Positions 19,791-30,917 of a DNA stretch of 64,000 nt are shown here, piece by piece (position 1 is the first letter of the stretch; each line of letters starts with the position of its first letter). The notes beneath the pieces are model-generated. The model was not told the origin of the DNA and searched no databases. It was given only the letters and a program-made list of their open reading frames with translations. The stretch comes from an uncultured bacterium (lineage in GTDB: Bacteria; Hydrothermota; Tepidihabitantia; Tepidihabitantales; DTDR01): positions 1-64,000 of the forward strand of contig CALHQW010000017.1 of NCBI GenBank assembly GCA_938040315.1, read 5' to 3'. Both the position numbers and the translations under genes were made by a program.

Positions 19791-21191
19791 TTATAGATTT
19801 TTTAAGTTATTTTTCAACATTTTCCCCCTTTTTAAAGAAGCAAAAATTCCCAAAAAACATAAGAAAGCATAAAGAAAAAATATTATCTTCATACTCTTTA
19901 AAAGTAAAAGAGAATTATTTTTATCCAAACTGGTTTTTCCAATAACAAAAGCAAAAATTAAAATAATAATTCCCATACTCAACATCTGTCCCAATATCCT
20001 CATTGTTGCCAATGTTGCCGAAGCAACTCCGTAAAAATCTTTTTTAACAGAACTCATTATCGCATTCGTATTTGGTGAAGAGAAGAGAGCTAAACCAAAC
20101 CCTAAAATAAATAATTGGATTATCAAAAATACTATTTTTAAATCTTTATTAATAAAACTTAATAAAAGAAGGGAAAAGGTGACTAAAGCCATTCCTAAGG
20201 AGGCAATTATTCTTGGTTCTCTTCGATCAGAAAGCATTCCGCTAAAAGGTGAAAAGAGTGCCATCGTTAAGGGCTGGAAAATTAAAATTAAACCGGTTTT
20301 TTGAGAATCAAAGTTTCTTAAATATTGGAGATATAAACTTAAAAGAAAACCAATTCCAAAAGTGGCACTATAATTAATCAGGGCTGCTAAATTAGAAAAG
20401 GTAAAAATTAAATTATTTTTAAAAAGTTTTATATCCAATATCGGCTCAATAGTTTTTGACTGATGGAGAATAAAAAAATATAAAAGAAAAAAACTAAAAA
20501 GGATTAATGAAAAACCAATCAGTTTTGGTAAAAAAGAAAAGCCCACCATAAGAGCAATAATTGTCAAAGAATATAAAATAAATCCTAAATAATCAAACTT
20601 TATAGGTTTTATTTCTTTTTCTTCTCTTATTTTTAATTTTAAAATTGTTAAAAAAATAATTATTAGACCGATAATTCCATTAAAAATAAAAATACTTCGC
20701 CAATTAAAATGGTGGGTTAAAATTCCTCCTAAAAAAGGACCAAAAGAAAGACCAAAATAAGTTGCCGAAACATTTATCCCTAACGCCCTACCTCTCTCAC
20801 CAAAAGGAAAAAAGGAAGATAAAAGAGCAATCGCAGTACTGAAAATCATTGCTCCACCAAGACCATGTAAAAAACGAACAACTAAAAAGAAAAAAGAAGA
20901 AAAGGAAAAACAAGAAAGAAAAGAAGCAATACTATAAATTATAATTCCTAATAAAAATATCCTTCTTTTACCATAATGATCAGCAATCTTTCCAAAAGGA
21001 ATAAGAAAAATTGCCGAGGATAAAAGAAAAATCGTCGGTATCCAACTTATCAAAATTGGCGACATCTTAAATTCTTTATTAATGGCCGGTAAAGCAATAT
21101 TTATTGAAGAACTCATAAAAGGAGTAAGAAATGCTGAAAGGCCAGCAGTCAGCGAGACATAGAATTTTAATTCTCTATCTTCTTGATTCAA
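19791..21191 (-). CDS. MFS transporter, DHA2/EmrB-like
   Basis: Multi-TM; AFLTPFMSSSINIALPAINKEFKMSPILISWIPTIFLLSSAIFLIPFGKIADHYGKRRIFLLG. Confidence 0.88.
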   Translation of the reverse strand: MNQEDRELKFYVSLTAGLSAFLTPFMSSSINIALPAINKEFKMSPILISWIPTIFLLSSAIFLIPFGKIADHYGKRRIFLLGIIIYSIASFLSCFSFSSFFFLVVRFLHGLGGAMIFSTAIALLSSFFPFGERGRALGINVSATYFGLSFGPFLGGILTHHFNWRSIFIFNGIIGLIIIFLTILKLKIREEKEIKPIKFDYLGFILYSLTIIALMVGFSFLPKLIGFSLILFSFFLLYFFILHQSKTIEPILDIKLFKNNLIFTFSNLAALINYSATFGIGFLLSLYLQYLRNFDSQKTGLILIFQPLTMALFSPFSGMLSDRREPRIIASLGMALVTFSLLLLSFINKDLKIVFLIIQLFILGFGLALFSSPNTNAIMSSVKKDFYGVASATLATMRILGQMLSMGIIILIFAFVIGKTSLDKNNSLLLLKSMKIIFFLYAFLCFLGIFASLKRGKMLKNNLKNL

Positions 21192-21838
21192 GTTAATTGG
21201 TTAATTATTTCGGAAGAAGAAGTAACATAAGCAAAACCATAAGCCAAATTTAATAAACTGGCTAAATGCATCTCTTCATTAATTGTTCCGGTACCATCTG
21301 CCAAAAAGAAAACTCGATAATCCCGAAAATAAGCATCCCGAGCAGTTGACTCACAACACATATTAGTCATTATTCCAGTAATCACTAAATCTTCTATTTT
21401 TAAACATCTTAATACCGTTTCTAAATCAGTGTTGTAAAAGGCGGAATAACGGTGTTTTAATACCACTTTTTCTTTTGGTAATGGAGCAATTGCGGAATGA
21501 ATCTCGCTCTCTTCACTTCCTTCTAAACATTTTCCTGGCCACCACCAACCCATAATTCCTAAATCCAAAAAGGAAGGATGATGGACATGTTTAGTGAAAA
21601 TAATTGGTCTTGCTATTTTTCTGAAAAGGTTAATCAAATTTTTGATTGTTGGTAAAATTACCAAACCACTTTCCACAAAGGTAGGAGAGTCTTCTTTTAA
21701 AAAGAAATATTGCATATCAATCACTAATAAAGCAACTTTATCTTTTTGTATTTCCATTTTATGAGTATTGAAATCTTTAATTTTTTCTAACCAAACTTTC
21801 GTTTTTTCTTTTAAATTATTTTCAGTAACATAACCCAT
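21188..21838 (-). CDS. Isochorismatase-family cysteine hydrolase
   Basis: D-K-C triad pattern: LLVIDMQYFF, VVLKHRYSAF, VITGIMTNMCCESTARDA. Confidence 0.85.
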   Translation of the reverse strand: MGYVTENNLKEKTKVWLEKIKDFNTHKMEIQKDKVALLVIDMQYFFLKEDSPTFVESGLVILPTIKNLINLFRKIARPIIFTKHVHHPSFLDLGIMGWWWPGKCLEGSEESEIHSAIAPLPKEKVVLKHRYSAFYNTDLETVLRCLKIEDLVITGIMTNMCCESTARDAYFRDYRVFFLADGTGTINEEMHLASLLNLAYGFAYVTSSSEIINQLT

Positions 21839-21841
21839 AAC

Positions 21842-22246
21842 TTACTCCCTTTTCTCATTTAATTCAATTAATACTCCATAAGTGCTTTTTGGATGAATAA
21901 AACAGACAAGATTGCCTTCCGCACCTCTTTCTGGTTTCTCACTCGTTAATCTTATTCCCTTTTCTTTTAATCTTATAATCTCTTTTTCTATCTCTTTTAC
22001 TTCAAAAGAGATATGATGAATACCACCTCCTCTTTCTTCTAAAAATTTTTTCACTGGCGAATCATCACTCATTGGCTCGACTAATTCAATCCTTGTCTCA
22101 CCAATGGGAATAAAAGCCACCTTCACTTTTCTTTCCGGAATCTCTTCAATCTTTTCAATTCTTAATCCCAGTATCTCTTCATAAAAATTTCTCACTTCCT
22201 CAATATTTTTTACAGCAATCGCAATGTGGGAGATTTTTTTAATCAT
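21842..22246 (-). CDS. mce: Methylmalonyl-CoA epimerase
   Basis: ISHIAIAVKNIEEVRNFYEEILGL...GETRIELVEPMSDDSPVKKFLEERGGGIHHISFEV...KSTYGVLIEL. Confidence 0.9.
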   Translation of the reverse strand: MIKKISHIAIAVKNIEEVRNFYEEILGLRIEKIEEIPERKVKVAFIPIGETRIELVEPMSDDSPVKKFLEERGGGIHHISFEVKEIEKEIIRLKEKGIRLTSEKPERGAEGNLVCFIHPKSTYGVLIELNEKRE

Positions 22247-22258
22247 TTAAAACCTCCT

Positions 22259-23392
22259 TTATAACAAAGGTAATCCTTTTTTATCTTCAAAAATCTCAAT
22301 TTCCGGTAAAGTTTTGCCCGCAATTCCTTTAATGGTTCCGTAAAATCTTGCAGCATTATCCAAAATTTTTCTAAATTGTTCTTCCCGCTTTGCCCAAAGA
22401 GCCTCCATCTTTCTTCGCTCTTCTAAATAACTTTTCTGTAATTCGGCAAAACCTTCAACAATTGCCAAAAATTGATTTTTAAACTCATTACTTGTCAAAT
22501 AATTAAATAAAAGTTCCATTTTTGTCTCTTTACCTTTCTGAATGGTTTCAATATTATTTATCTCTAAAAGAAAATGGCGTAAAATATAGGAGAGGGGTTT
22601 TAATTCAAAAAAGTTGCATATCCAAACACCCTCTTTAAAGAAAAATTTATCTTCTTTCTCAGGCATTGTCTCTGTAACCAAAACTAAAATATCTGCCTTT
22701 ATTTCTAAATTATCTTCTCTTAATTTTCTTAACCAATCCTCTCTAAACTCTTTTGTCCTTTTACTTTCGTAATAAATTTTGCCACATTCTCTTCCTTGAT
22801 TATCTACCACAATCTGTAAAACATCTGCTCCTCTTTGACCTTTTTTAATCTCTAATATCTTATCATTGGGATAAAGATTCCTTAAAAGTCTTTCAATTTC
22901 TAATTCTTGAACCTCGCCTTTTAATTGAATTGAACTTGCTTCCGCCTTTCTCTTTGCTTCCTCTAAATCCTTTTTCAACCTCTCAATTGTCTCTTCCTTT
23001 TCTTTTAATTTCATAAAAATTTCTTCCTCTATCTGTTTTTTGATTCGCTCTTTTTCTTCACCTAATTTTTTAGAAAACTTCTTTTCCATTTCTAACTCAA
23101 TTTTTGCTTTCTCCTCTTCTTTCTCCCTTTTTAATTTTTCTAATTCTGCTTGCAAAGCATACATTTCTTTTACCTTCTCGGATTTCTCTTTTAATTGTCT
23201 CTTTAAATCTTTTATAAATTCCTCTTGCTCCTTTTCAACCTCTTCCTTTAATTTCTTCTTTTCTAATAGAATTTTCTCGTTTAATTTCTTCTCGTAATCA
23301 CTTCTAATTTTTTCCTCAATCTGTTGATATAAAACTTCCTTCACATTAATTTTTGTCTTACATTTTGGGCAGATAATAATATTCTCATTCAT
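22259..23392 (-). CDS. DUF2130-domain coiled-coil protein
   Basis: N-terminal ICPKCKTKINV, long coiled coil, then LKGEVQELEIERLLRNLYPNDKI...KGQRGADVLQ...GKIYYESKRTKEFREDWLRKLREDN. Confidence 0.8.
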   Translation of the reverse strand: MNENIIICPKCKTKINVKEVLYQQIEEKIRSDYEKKLNEKILLEKKKLKEEVEKEQEEFIKDLKRQLKEKSEKVKEMYALQAELEKLKREKEEEKAKIELEMEKKFSKKLGEEKERIKKQIEEEIFMKLKEKEETIERLKKDLEEAKRKAEASSIQLKGEVQELEIERLLRNLYPNDKILEIKKGQRGADVLQIVVDNQGRECGKIYYESKRTKEFREDWLRKLREDNLEIKADILVLVTETMPEKEDKFFFKEGVWICNFFELKPLSYILRHFLLEINNIETIQKGKETKMELLFNYLTSNEFKNQFLAIVEGFAELQKSYLEERRKMEALWAKREEQFRKILDNAARFYGTIKGIAGKTLPEIEIFEDKKGLPLL

Positions 23393-23416
23393 TAAACACC
23401 TCCTTTAATAATTTAA

Positions 23417-25075
23417 TTAAAAGATTTTTGATTGATATTCACCAAAAACTTCCCGAAAAATATCAGAAATTTCGCCAACCGTAGCACCCTTTCTAACCGC
23501 TTCAATCACTGCTGGCATTATATTCTCTTCGGTTTGAGCAACTTCTTTCAATCTTTTTAGTGCCGCTTTTAATTCTATCTGATTACGATTTTTTTTATAA
23601 TCTTTTAACTCTTCAATCCTTTTTCTCTCCAATGTTTCATCAATCTTTAAGATTTCATATTTTTCTTTCTTTTCTTCCCGAAAACAATTCACGCCAATAA
23701 CTTTTCTCTTGCCACTTTCTAATTCTTTTTGATATTCATAGGCGCTTTCATTTATTCTTTGTTGGATATAACCAATTTCCACTGCTTTTGTAGCACCACC
23801 AATCTTTTCAATCTCTTTAATAATTTCTTCGGCTCTTTTTTCAATCTCATCAGTTAAATTTTCAACAAAATAAGAACCGGCTAAGGGATCACACACATCA
23901 GCGACGCCGGTCTCATAAGCCAAAATCTGTTGGGTTCTTAAAGCGATCGTTACCGCCTTTTCGGTTGGCAAAGAAAAGGCTTCGTCAAAAGAATTAGTAT
24001 GAAGACTTTGGGTTCCGCCCAAAACCGCGGCTAATGCCTGATAGGCAACACGAATAATATTATTCTCCGGCTGTAAGGCAGTTAAAGTCACGCCACCGGT
24101 TTGGGTATGAAACCTTAATCGGCATGCCTCATCATTTGCTTTAAATTTTTCTCTCAAAAGTTTTGCCCATAATCTTCTTGCTGCCCGAAATTTCGCCACC
24201 TCTTCAAAAATATTAGAATGGCAAGCAAAGAAAAAGGAAATCCGCGGAGCAAATTTATTCACATCAACTCCTTTATTAACTACTTCTTTAATATATTCCA
24301 AACCATCGGCCAAAGTGAAAGCAACCTCTTCAACCGCATTGGCTCCGGCTTCCCTAATATGATAACCAGAAACACTTATCGGATTAAATCTCGGTAAATT
24401 TTCATTACACCAGATAATAATATCTCTTACTAATCTCATTGAAGATCTTGGCGGAAAGATATAACAACCCCGCGCAACATATTCCTTTAAAATATCATTC
24501 TGAACAGTGCCACTCAAATTTTTTAAATCCGCACCCTGTTTTTCTGCTAAAAGATAATACATCGCCAGAATTATACAACAAGTAGCATTTATTGTCATGG
24601 AAGTAGAAATCTTATTTAAATCAATTCCCTTAAAAAGAACCTCCATATCTGCCAAAGAAGAAATTGCCACACCAACCTTACCAACCTCGCCTTTTGCCTT
24701 AGGATGATCAGAATCATAACCAAGTTGCGTAGGTAAATCAAAAGCAACCGAAAGACCTGTCTGACCCTGAGATAAAAGATAATGATATCTTCTATTTGTC
24801 TCTTCCGCGGTTCCAAAACCAGCATACTGCCTCATCGTCCATAACCTTGAACGATACATCGTAGGATGAATACCCCGAGTAAAAGGAAACATTCCCGGCA
24901 AAGATAACTTCTCCTCATATTTTTCAACCTCATAATCCAAAGGAGTATAAACCGGCTTTACTAAGATTTTAGAAGTTAAATTAAACTCCTTCTCTCTTTC
25001 TGGTAATTTCTTAATAGATTCTTCATATATTTTCTGCCAATTTTTAATTAATCTCGCTAATTTCTTTTTTCCCAT
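23417..25075 (-). CDS. Methylmalonyl-CoA mutase, catalytic large subunit without B12 domain
   Basis: PFTRGIHPTMYRSRLWTMRQYAGFGTAEETNRRYHYLLSQGQTGLSVAFDLPTQLGYDSD; QTGGVTLTALQPENNIIRVAYQALAAVLGGTQSLHTNSFDEA. Confidence 0.94.
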   Translation of the reverse strand: MGKKKLARLIKNWQKIYEESIKKLPEREKEFNLTSKILVKPVYTPLDYEVEKYEEKLSLPGMFPFTRGIHPTMYRSRLWTMRQYAGFGTAEETNRRYHYLLSQGQTGLSVAFDLPTQLGYDSDHPKAKGEVGKVGVAISSLADMEVLFKGIDLNKISTSMTINATCCIILAMYYLLAEKQGADLKNLSGTVQNDILKEYVARGCYIFPPRSSMRLVRDIIIWCNENLPRFNPISVSGYHIREAGANAVEEVAFTLADGLEYIKEVVNKGVDVNKFAPRISFFFACHSNIFEEVAKFRAARRLWAKLLREKFKANDEACRLRFHTQTGGVTLTALQPENNIIRVAYQALAAVLGGTQSLHTNSFDEAFSLPTEKAVTIALRTQQILAYETGVADVCDPLAGSYFVENLTDEIEKRAEEIIKEIEKIGGATKAVEIGYIQQRINESAYEYQKELESGKRKVIGVNCFREEKKEKYEILKIDETLERKRIEELKDYKKNRNQIELKAALKRLKEVAQTEENIMPAVIEAVRKGATVGEISDIFREVFGEYQSKIF

Positions 25076-25082
25076 TATCTCA

Positions 25083-25110
25083 ATTATAAAAGATAATTAA
25101 TTTTTGTCAA
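25083..25110 (-). promoter_or_regulatory. Promoter of the methylmalonyl-CoA mutase operon
   Basis: TTGACA-N16-TATAAT, then 7 nt to ATG 25075. Confidence 0.82.
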
Positions 25111-25501
25111 GAGATTTAAAAAATTTTAAGAAGGTTTAAAAATTAGCATCCGATGCCAAAATTTTTAAATAGAAAATATTTTGTAAGTTTTTGATTTTCA
25201 AATATTTATTCCTAAATTTACAATAAAGATAGGGAACTGCTTCCTCCCTTCTTCTATATTCCTCTTAAAAAACCTTTTAATCATTATCTTTATAAAGGTA
25301 TTATTGTTAATTCTCTGAAGGATATTATTAATAATCTTTTTAAATATTTTGGTAAAAATTTTTAGAAGTAGATTGTTAATAATTTTTTAAGGGGTATTAT
25401 TGATAAACTTTATAAGCGTTTGGATATAGGAGTCTTAGGGATAGGTAGTTAGAAATTGAGGGTTTAAAGAATAAGCAAAAATTAAAAGGGAAAAAGGATT
25501 A

Positions 25502-27055
<1,554 letters not shown>

Positions 27056-27073
27056 ATAAAGGTAAAGAAAAGG

Positions 27074-27146
27074 AGGCGGCGCCGGGATTTGCACCCGGGA
27101 ATAGCGGTTTTGCAGACCGCCGCCTTAGCTGCTTGGCTACGCCGCC
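27074..27146 (-). tRNA. tRNA-Cys (GCA)
   Basis: Reverse complement GGCGGCGTAGCCAAGCAGCTAAGGCGGCGGTCTGCAAAACCGCTATTCCCGGGTGCAAATCCCGGCGCCGCCT folds as a cloverleaf with a 7-bp acceptor stem and GCA anticodon. Confidence 0.95.
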
Positions 27147-27154
27147 ATAGAAAA

Positions 27155-27182
27155 ATTTTAAATAAAATTTACTTTTGGTCAA
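27155..27182 (-). promoter_or_regulatory. Promoter of tRNA-Cys (and possibly mmdA)
   Basis: TTGACC-N16-TAAAAT, then 8 nt to the tRNA 5' end. Confidence 0.7.
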
Positions 27183-27210
27183 CAAGTAACATAACTTCCA
27201 AGAATATTTA

Positions 27211-27238
27211 TTGACAAAATTTTTCTTTTTGTTATAAT
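27211..27238 (+). promoter_or_regulatory. Promoter of secA
   Basis: TTGACA-N16-TATAAT. Confidence 0.85.
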
Positions 27239-27275
27239 TATTTTATAAGGGATGTTTAGGTAAGAATTAAAATTT

Positions 27276-30257
27276 ATGGGGTTATCTACTGTTCTAATTA
27301 AATTATTTGGTGGCACCAAGAACGAGAGAGAATTAAAAAAACTTTTACCAATTGTTGAGCAAATTAATAGTTATTTTGAAAAATTTAAAAATCTAAAAGA
27401 GGAGAATTTTAAGAAAAAGACCGAAGATTTTAAAAAAAGAATTTTGGAAGGTGAAAGTTTAGATTCAATCTTACCCGAGGCTTATGGGTTGGTAAAGGCG
27501 GTCTGTCGAAGCCTTTGTGGTAAAAAATGGCTTGTTTGTGGAATTGAAACTACTTGGGATATGATTCCTTACGATGTTCAATTATTAGGTGCAATTGTGC
27601 TTCATCAAGGAAAGATTGCCGAAATGAAAACTGGCGAAGGAAAAACTTTAGTGGCAACGATGCCTTTATATCTTAATGCTTTAACTGGTAAAAATGTTCA
27701 TTTAGTAACCGTTAATGATTATTTAGCAAAAAGGGATAGAGAATGGATGGGGCCAGTATACGAAACCCTTGGTTTAACAGTTGGTTGTATCCAACAAGGA
27801 ATGGAAACTGAAGAAAGAAAAAGAGAATACAACTGTGATATTACTTACGGAACTAATAACGAATTTGGTTTTGATTATCTGCGAGATCATATGGTATTAA
27901 GATGGGAAGATAAAGTCCAGAGGGGACATTATTATGCAATTATTGACGAAGTAGACTCGATCTTAATTGACGAAGCAAGAACTCCCTTAATTATTTCAGG
28001 ACCGGTGGAAGAGAAAGAAAAAGATATCTATAAAGAATTAACACCGGCAGTAAGAAATTTATATAATTTGCAAACGGTGTTAGTTTCGCGGATTGTTGAG
28101 GAAGGAATGAAATTATTAAAAGAAGGAAGGGTAGGAGAAGCAAGGATAAAATTTCTTCAAGCAAAAAGAGGCTCACCGAAAAATACCCAATTTTTAAAAG
28201 CCGAAAGAGAAGTAGAAGTAAAAAAACTGATTGAAAAAACTGAGTTGGAATTTATTCGTGAGAAAAAGATTTATGAGTTAGATGAAGAACTTTATTATGT
28301 TACTGATGAAAAGGATCATAGTATCCGACTTACTGAAAAGGGTAGGAAACAAATAATTGAATATCTTAGAGACCCGGATTTTTTCTTGTTGCCCGATTTA
28401 TCTATTGAAACTAAAAAAATTGATGAAAATCCTAATTTAACTCCCAAAGAAAAGATATTTGAAAAAGAAAAACTTTATGAAATCTATGCAAAAAAAAGTG
28501 AAAAATTGGCTTCCTTAGAAGCCTTACTTAAAGCCTTTGACCATTTTAAAAAAGATGTTGATTACATTGTGCAGGATGGCAAAGTAATTATTGTTGATGA
28601 ATTTACCGGTCGGTTGATGCCCGGAAGAAGATTTTCCGATGGCATTCATGAAGCCTTAGAAGCAAAGGAAAATGTAAAGGTACAAGCCGAGACACAGACT
28701 TTAGCAATGATTACTTTACAAAATTATTTTCGGCTTTATAAAAAACTTGCGGGAATGACTGGCACAGCGGCAACCGAAGCGAAAGAGTTTTGGGATATTT
28801 ATAAATTAGATGTGGTAGTAATACCAACCCATAAGCCGGTAAGAAGAATTGATGCTCCGGATATTATCTATAAAACCAAAAATGAAAAATATAAGGCAAT
28901 TTTAGACGAAATAGAAAGGTGGCATAAAGAGGGAAGACCAATTTTAGTGGGCACTACCTCAGTAGAAGTTTCTGAATTATTGTCACGGATGTTAAGAAGA
29001 AGAGGGATAAACCATCAGGTTTTGAATGCGAAACATCATCAGAGAGAGGCGGAGATTGTTGCTAAAGCCGGTCAACCTTATGCGGTAACGATTGCTACTA
29101 ATATGGCTGGTCGAGGAACAGATATAAAATTAGGAGCCGGAGTAGTAAAAGGAAAGAAATGTTATATTAATAGTAATGGTGATGGTGAATGTGAATATTG
29201 GGAGAAAAATCCAGGAAAATGTTTAGCAGAGCCTCCTTGTGGATTATATATTATTGGTACGGAAAGACACGAGGCAAGAAGAATTGATAACCAATTACGG
29301 GGAAGAAGTGGTCGCCAAGGAGACCCAGGATATTCAAGATTTTTCTTATCTTTGGAAGATGATTTGATGCGCCTTTTTGGTAGTGACCGGGTAATAAGTA
29401 TTATGGAAAGATTTGGTAAGAAAGAAATGGAACCCTTAACCCATCCATTAGTTAGCAAGGCGATAGAAAATGCTCAAAAAAGAGTAGAAATGCGGAATTT
29501 TGAAATCAGGAAACACCTTTTAGATTTTGATAATGTAATGAATAAACAACGAGAAGTAGTTTATGCTTGGCGGGATGAGATTCTTAAGGGCGAAAACCTA
29601 ATAAACCTTTATGAGGAGGCAAGTGAAGCAATTATTGATAATCTCATTGAGAAATATACTACTGATAAGTTTCCGGAAAATTGGCAATGGGACGAGTTAA
29701 AAGCAGAATTTGGAATTATTTATCTTGTGGATCTCCAGATACCAAAAGAGGAAATACCTAAAATGAAAAGAGAAATTTTGAAAGAAAAACTTTTTGCGGT
29801 TGCTAAAAACCGAATAATAAGAAGAAAAGAAGAATTAGGAGAAGAAATTTTTGGAGAACTTATTAGATTTATCTTTTTGAGAACTTTGGATTCAAAATGG
29901 CAACAACTTTTGAGAGAATTAGATACTATTCGCGAAGGAATAAATTGGCGTGCCTATGGCCATCAAGATCCATTAATTGAATATCAAAAAGAAGCCTATA
30001 ATCTCTTTCAAACATTAATGTTTGAATTTTATAAGGAGAGTATAAGCATGTTATTCAGAATTACGGTGCCACCAAAAGAAGGAAAGGCACCAAGAAGAGT
30101 GGTGGCATATAAACCAACAATTACTGCCACCCCTAATGAAAAACCAGAAGAAATAGTTTCTCAACAAGTAATAAAAGAAAAAAAAGTTGGAAGGAACGAT
30201 CCCTGTCCTTGTGGGTCAGGGAAAAAATATAAAAAATGCTGTGGAAAAAACAAATAA
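27276..30257 (+). CDS. secA: Protein translocase ATPase SecA
   Basis: MKTGEGKTLVATMPLYLNALTGKNVHLVTVNDYLAKRDREWM, IDEVDSILIDEARTPLIISGP, GTERHEARRIDNQLRGRSGRQGDPG, C-terminal SEC-C zinc motif GRNDPCPCGSGKKYKKCCG. Confidence 0.97.
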   Translation: MGLSTVLIKLFGGTKNERELKKLLPIVEQINSYFEKFKNLKEENFKKKTEDFKKRILEGESLDSILPEAYGLVKAVCRSLCGKKWLVCGIETTWDMIPYDVQLLGAIVLHQGKIAEMKTGEGKTLVATMPLYLNALTGKNVHLVTVNDYLAKRDREWMGPVYETLGLTVGCIQQGMETEERKREYNCDITYGTNNEFGFDYLRDHMVLRWEDKVQRGHYYAIIDEVDSILIDEARTPLIISGPVEEKEKDIYKELTPAVRNLYNLQTVLVSRIVEEGMKLLKEGRVGEARIKFLQAKRGSPKNTQFLKAEREVEVKKLIEKTELEFIREKKIYELDEELYYVTDEKDHSIRLTEKGRKQIIEYLRDPDFFLLPDLSIETKKIDENPNLTPKEKIFEKEKLYEIYAKKSEKLASLEALLKAFDHFKKDVDYIVQDGKVIIVDEFTGRLMPGRRFSDGIHEALEAKENVKVQAETQTLAMITLQNYFRLYKKLAGMTGTAATEAKEFWDIYKLDVVVIPTHKPVRRIDAPDIIYKTKNEKYKAILDEIERWHKEGRPILVGTTSVEVSELLSRMLRRRGINHQVLNAKHHQREAEIVAKAGQPYAVTIATNMAGRGTDIKLGAGVVKGKKCYINSNGDGECEYWEKNPGKCLAEPPCGLYIIGTERHEARRIDNQLRGRSGRQGDPGYSRFFLSLEDDLMRLFGSDRVISIMERFGKKEMEPLTHPLVSKAIENAQKRVEMRNFEIRKHLLDFDNVMNKQREVVYAWRDEILKGENLINLYEEASEAIIDNLIEKYTTDKFPENWQWDELKAEFGIIYLVDLQIPKEEIPKMKREILKEKLFAVAKNRIIRRKEELGEEIFGELIRFIFLRTLDSKWQQLLRELDTIREGINWRAYGHQDPLIEYQKEAYNLFQTLMFEFYKESISMLFRITVPPKEGKAPRRVVAYKPTITATPNEKPEEIVSQQVIKEKKVGRNDPCPCGSGKKYKKCCGKNK

Positions 30258-30275
30258 ACTAAAAAGGAGGAAACA

Positions 30276-30698
30276 ATGAAAACAAGAACAATAGTTTGGA
30301 CAATCGTTGGTATTGTGGTGGTTGCCGGTGTGATTTTCACCATTATTTCTCGACGACAGGCCGGCGCCTTAGGACCTTATCACCGCAAAAGAGATATGGC
30401 CGATTGGCAAAAGGATTATCAAAATATGTTAAAAGATATCGAAAAATTTCAAACAAGATATGAGCGGGAAAAAGGCAAAATTAGTAGCCCAACAGGAGAA
30501 GAAAGTAATATAATGAGCCAAATAGATGCTACTCTTCAGGAATGGAAAACCGAAACTGAAAAATTTAACCAACTCCAAACCGAAGAAGAAAGAAGAGCCT
30601 GGTGGGATAAAGTTACTGACTTAAGAAAAGAGGCGAGGAAACTTCTTAGAACATTAAGAAAAGGCGGTGGAAAAGAGGGAGAAGAGGAAGGTGAGTAA
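30276..30698 (+). CDS. Small membrane-anchored, charged hypothetical protein
   Basis: N-terminal TM (TIVWTIVGIVVVAGVIFTIIS) then charged helical region; AAAAAGGAGG ribosome-binding site upstream. Confidence 0.6.
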   Translation: MKTRTIVWTIVGIVVVAGVIFTIISRRQAGALGPYHRKRDMADWQKDYQNMLKDIEKFQTRYEREKGKISSPTGEESNIMSQIDATLQEWKTETEKFNQLQTEEERRAWWDKVTDLRKEARKLLRTLRKGGGKEGEEEGE

Positions 30699-30717
30699 AT
30701 AATAAACTAATATAAAA

Positions 30718-30762
30718 AAGACCCTCTCTTCTTAAAATTAGATTCGAGGAGGAGAGGGTCTT
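30718..30762. terminator. Rho-independent-type hairpin between the 30276 gene (+) and tRNA-Ile (-)
   Basis: Perfect 11-bp stem AAGACCCTCTC (30718-30728) / GAGAGGGTCTT (30752-30762), extendable with wobble pairs, flanked by A-rich and T-rich tracts; possibly bidirectional. Confidence 0.75.
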
Positions 30763-30785
30763 AAATATTTTTAAAATAAAAAAAA

Positions 30786-30857
30786 TGGGCCTAAGAGGGA
30801 TCGAACCTCTGACCTTCCCGTTATCAGCGGGACGCTCTACCACTGAGCTATAGGCCC
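30786..30857 (-). tRNA. tRNA-Ile (GAU)
   Basis: Reverse complement GGGCCTATAGCTCAGTGGTAGAGCGTCCCGCTGATAACGGGAAGGTCAGAGGTTCGATCCCTCTTAGGCCCA; GAU anticodon. Confidence 0.95.
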
Positions 30858-30867
30858 TTTTATAAAA

Positions 30868-30895
30868 AATATATATAAATTTTTTGAAAAGTCAA
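30868..30895 (-). promoter_or_regulatory. Promoter of tRNA-Ile
   Basis: TTGACT-N16-TATATT, then 10 nt to the tRNA 5' end. Confidence 0.75.
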
Positions 30896-30911
30896 ATATT
30901 TCTTCTATAAT
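30884..30911 (+). promoter_or_regulatory. Promoter of pckG
   Basis: TTGAAA-N16-TATAAT, then 6 nt to ATG 30918. Confidence 0.75.
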
Positions 30912-30917
30912 TTAATT

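Noticed and set aside
27056-27094. N-terminal extension of mmdA ([13 protein letters not shown])
   Set aside because: Runs into the tRNA-Cys gene; ATG 27055 gives a normal family N-terminus.
30646-30843. Minus-strand 65-aa ORF
   Set aside because: Overlaps tRNA-Ile and the terminator hairpin; not a credible gene.
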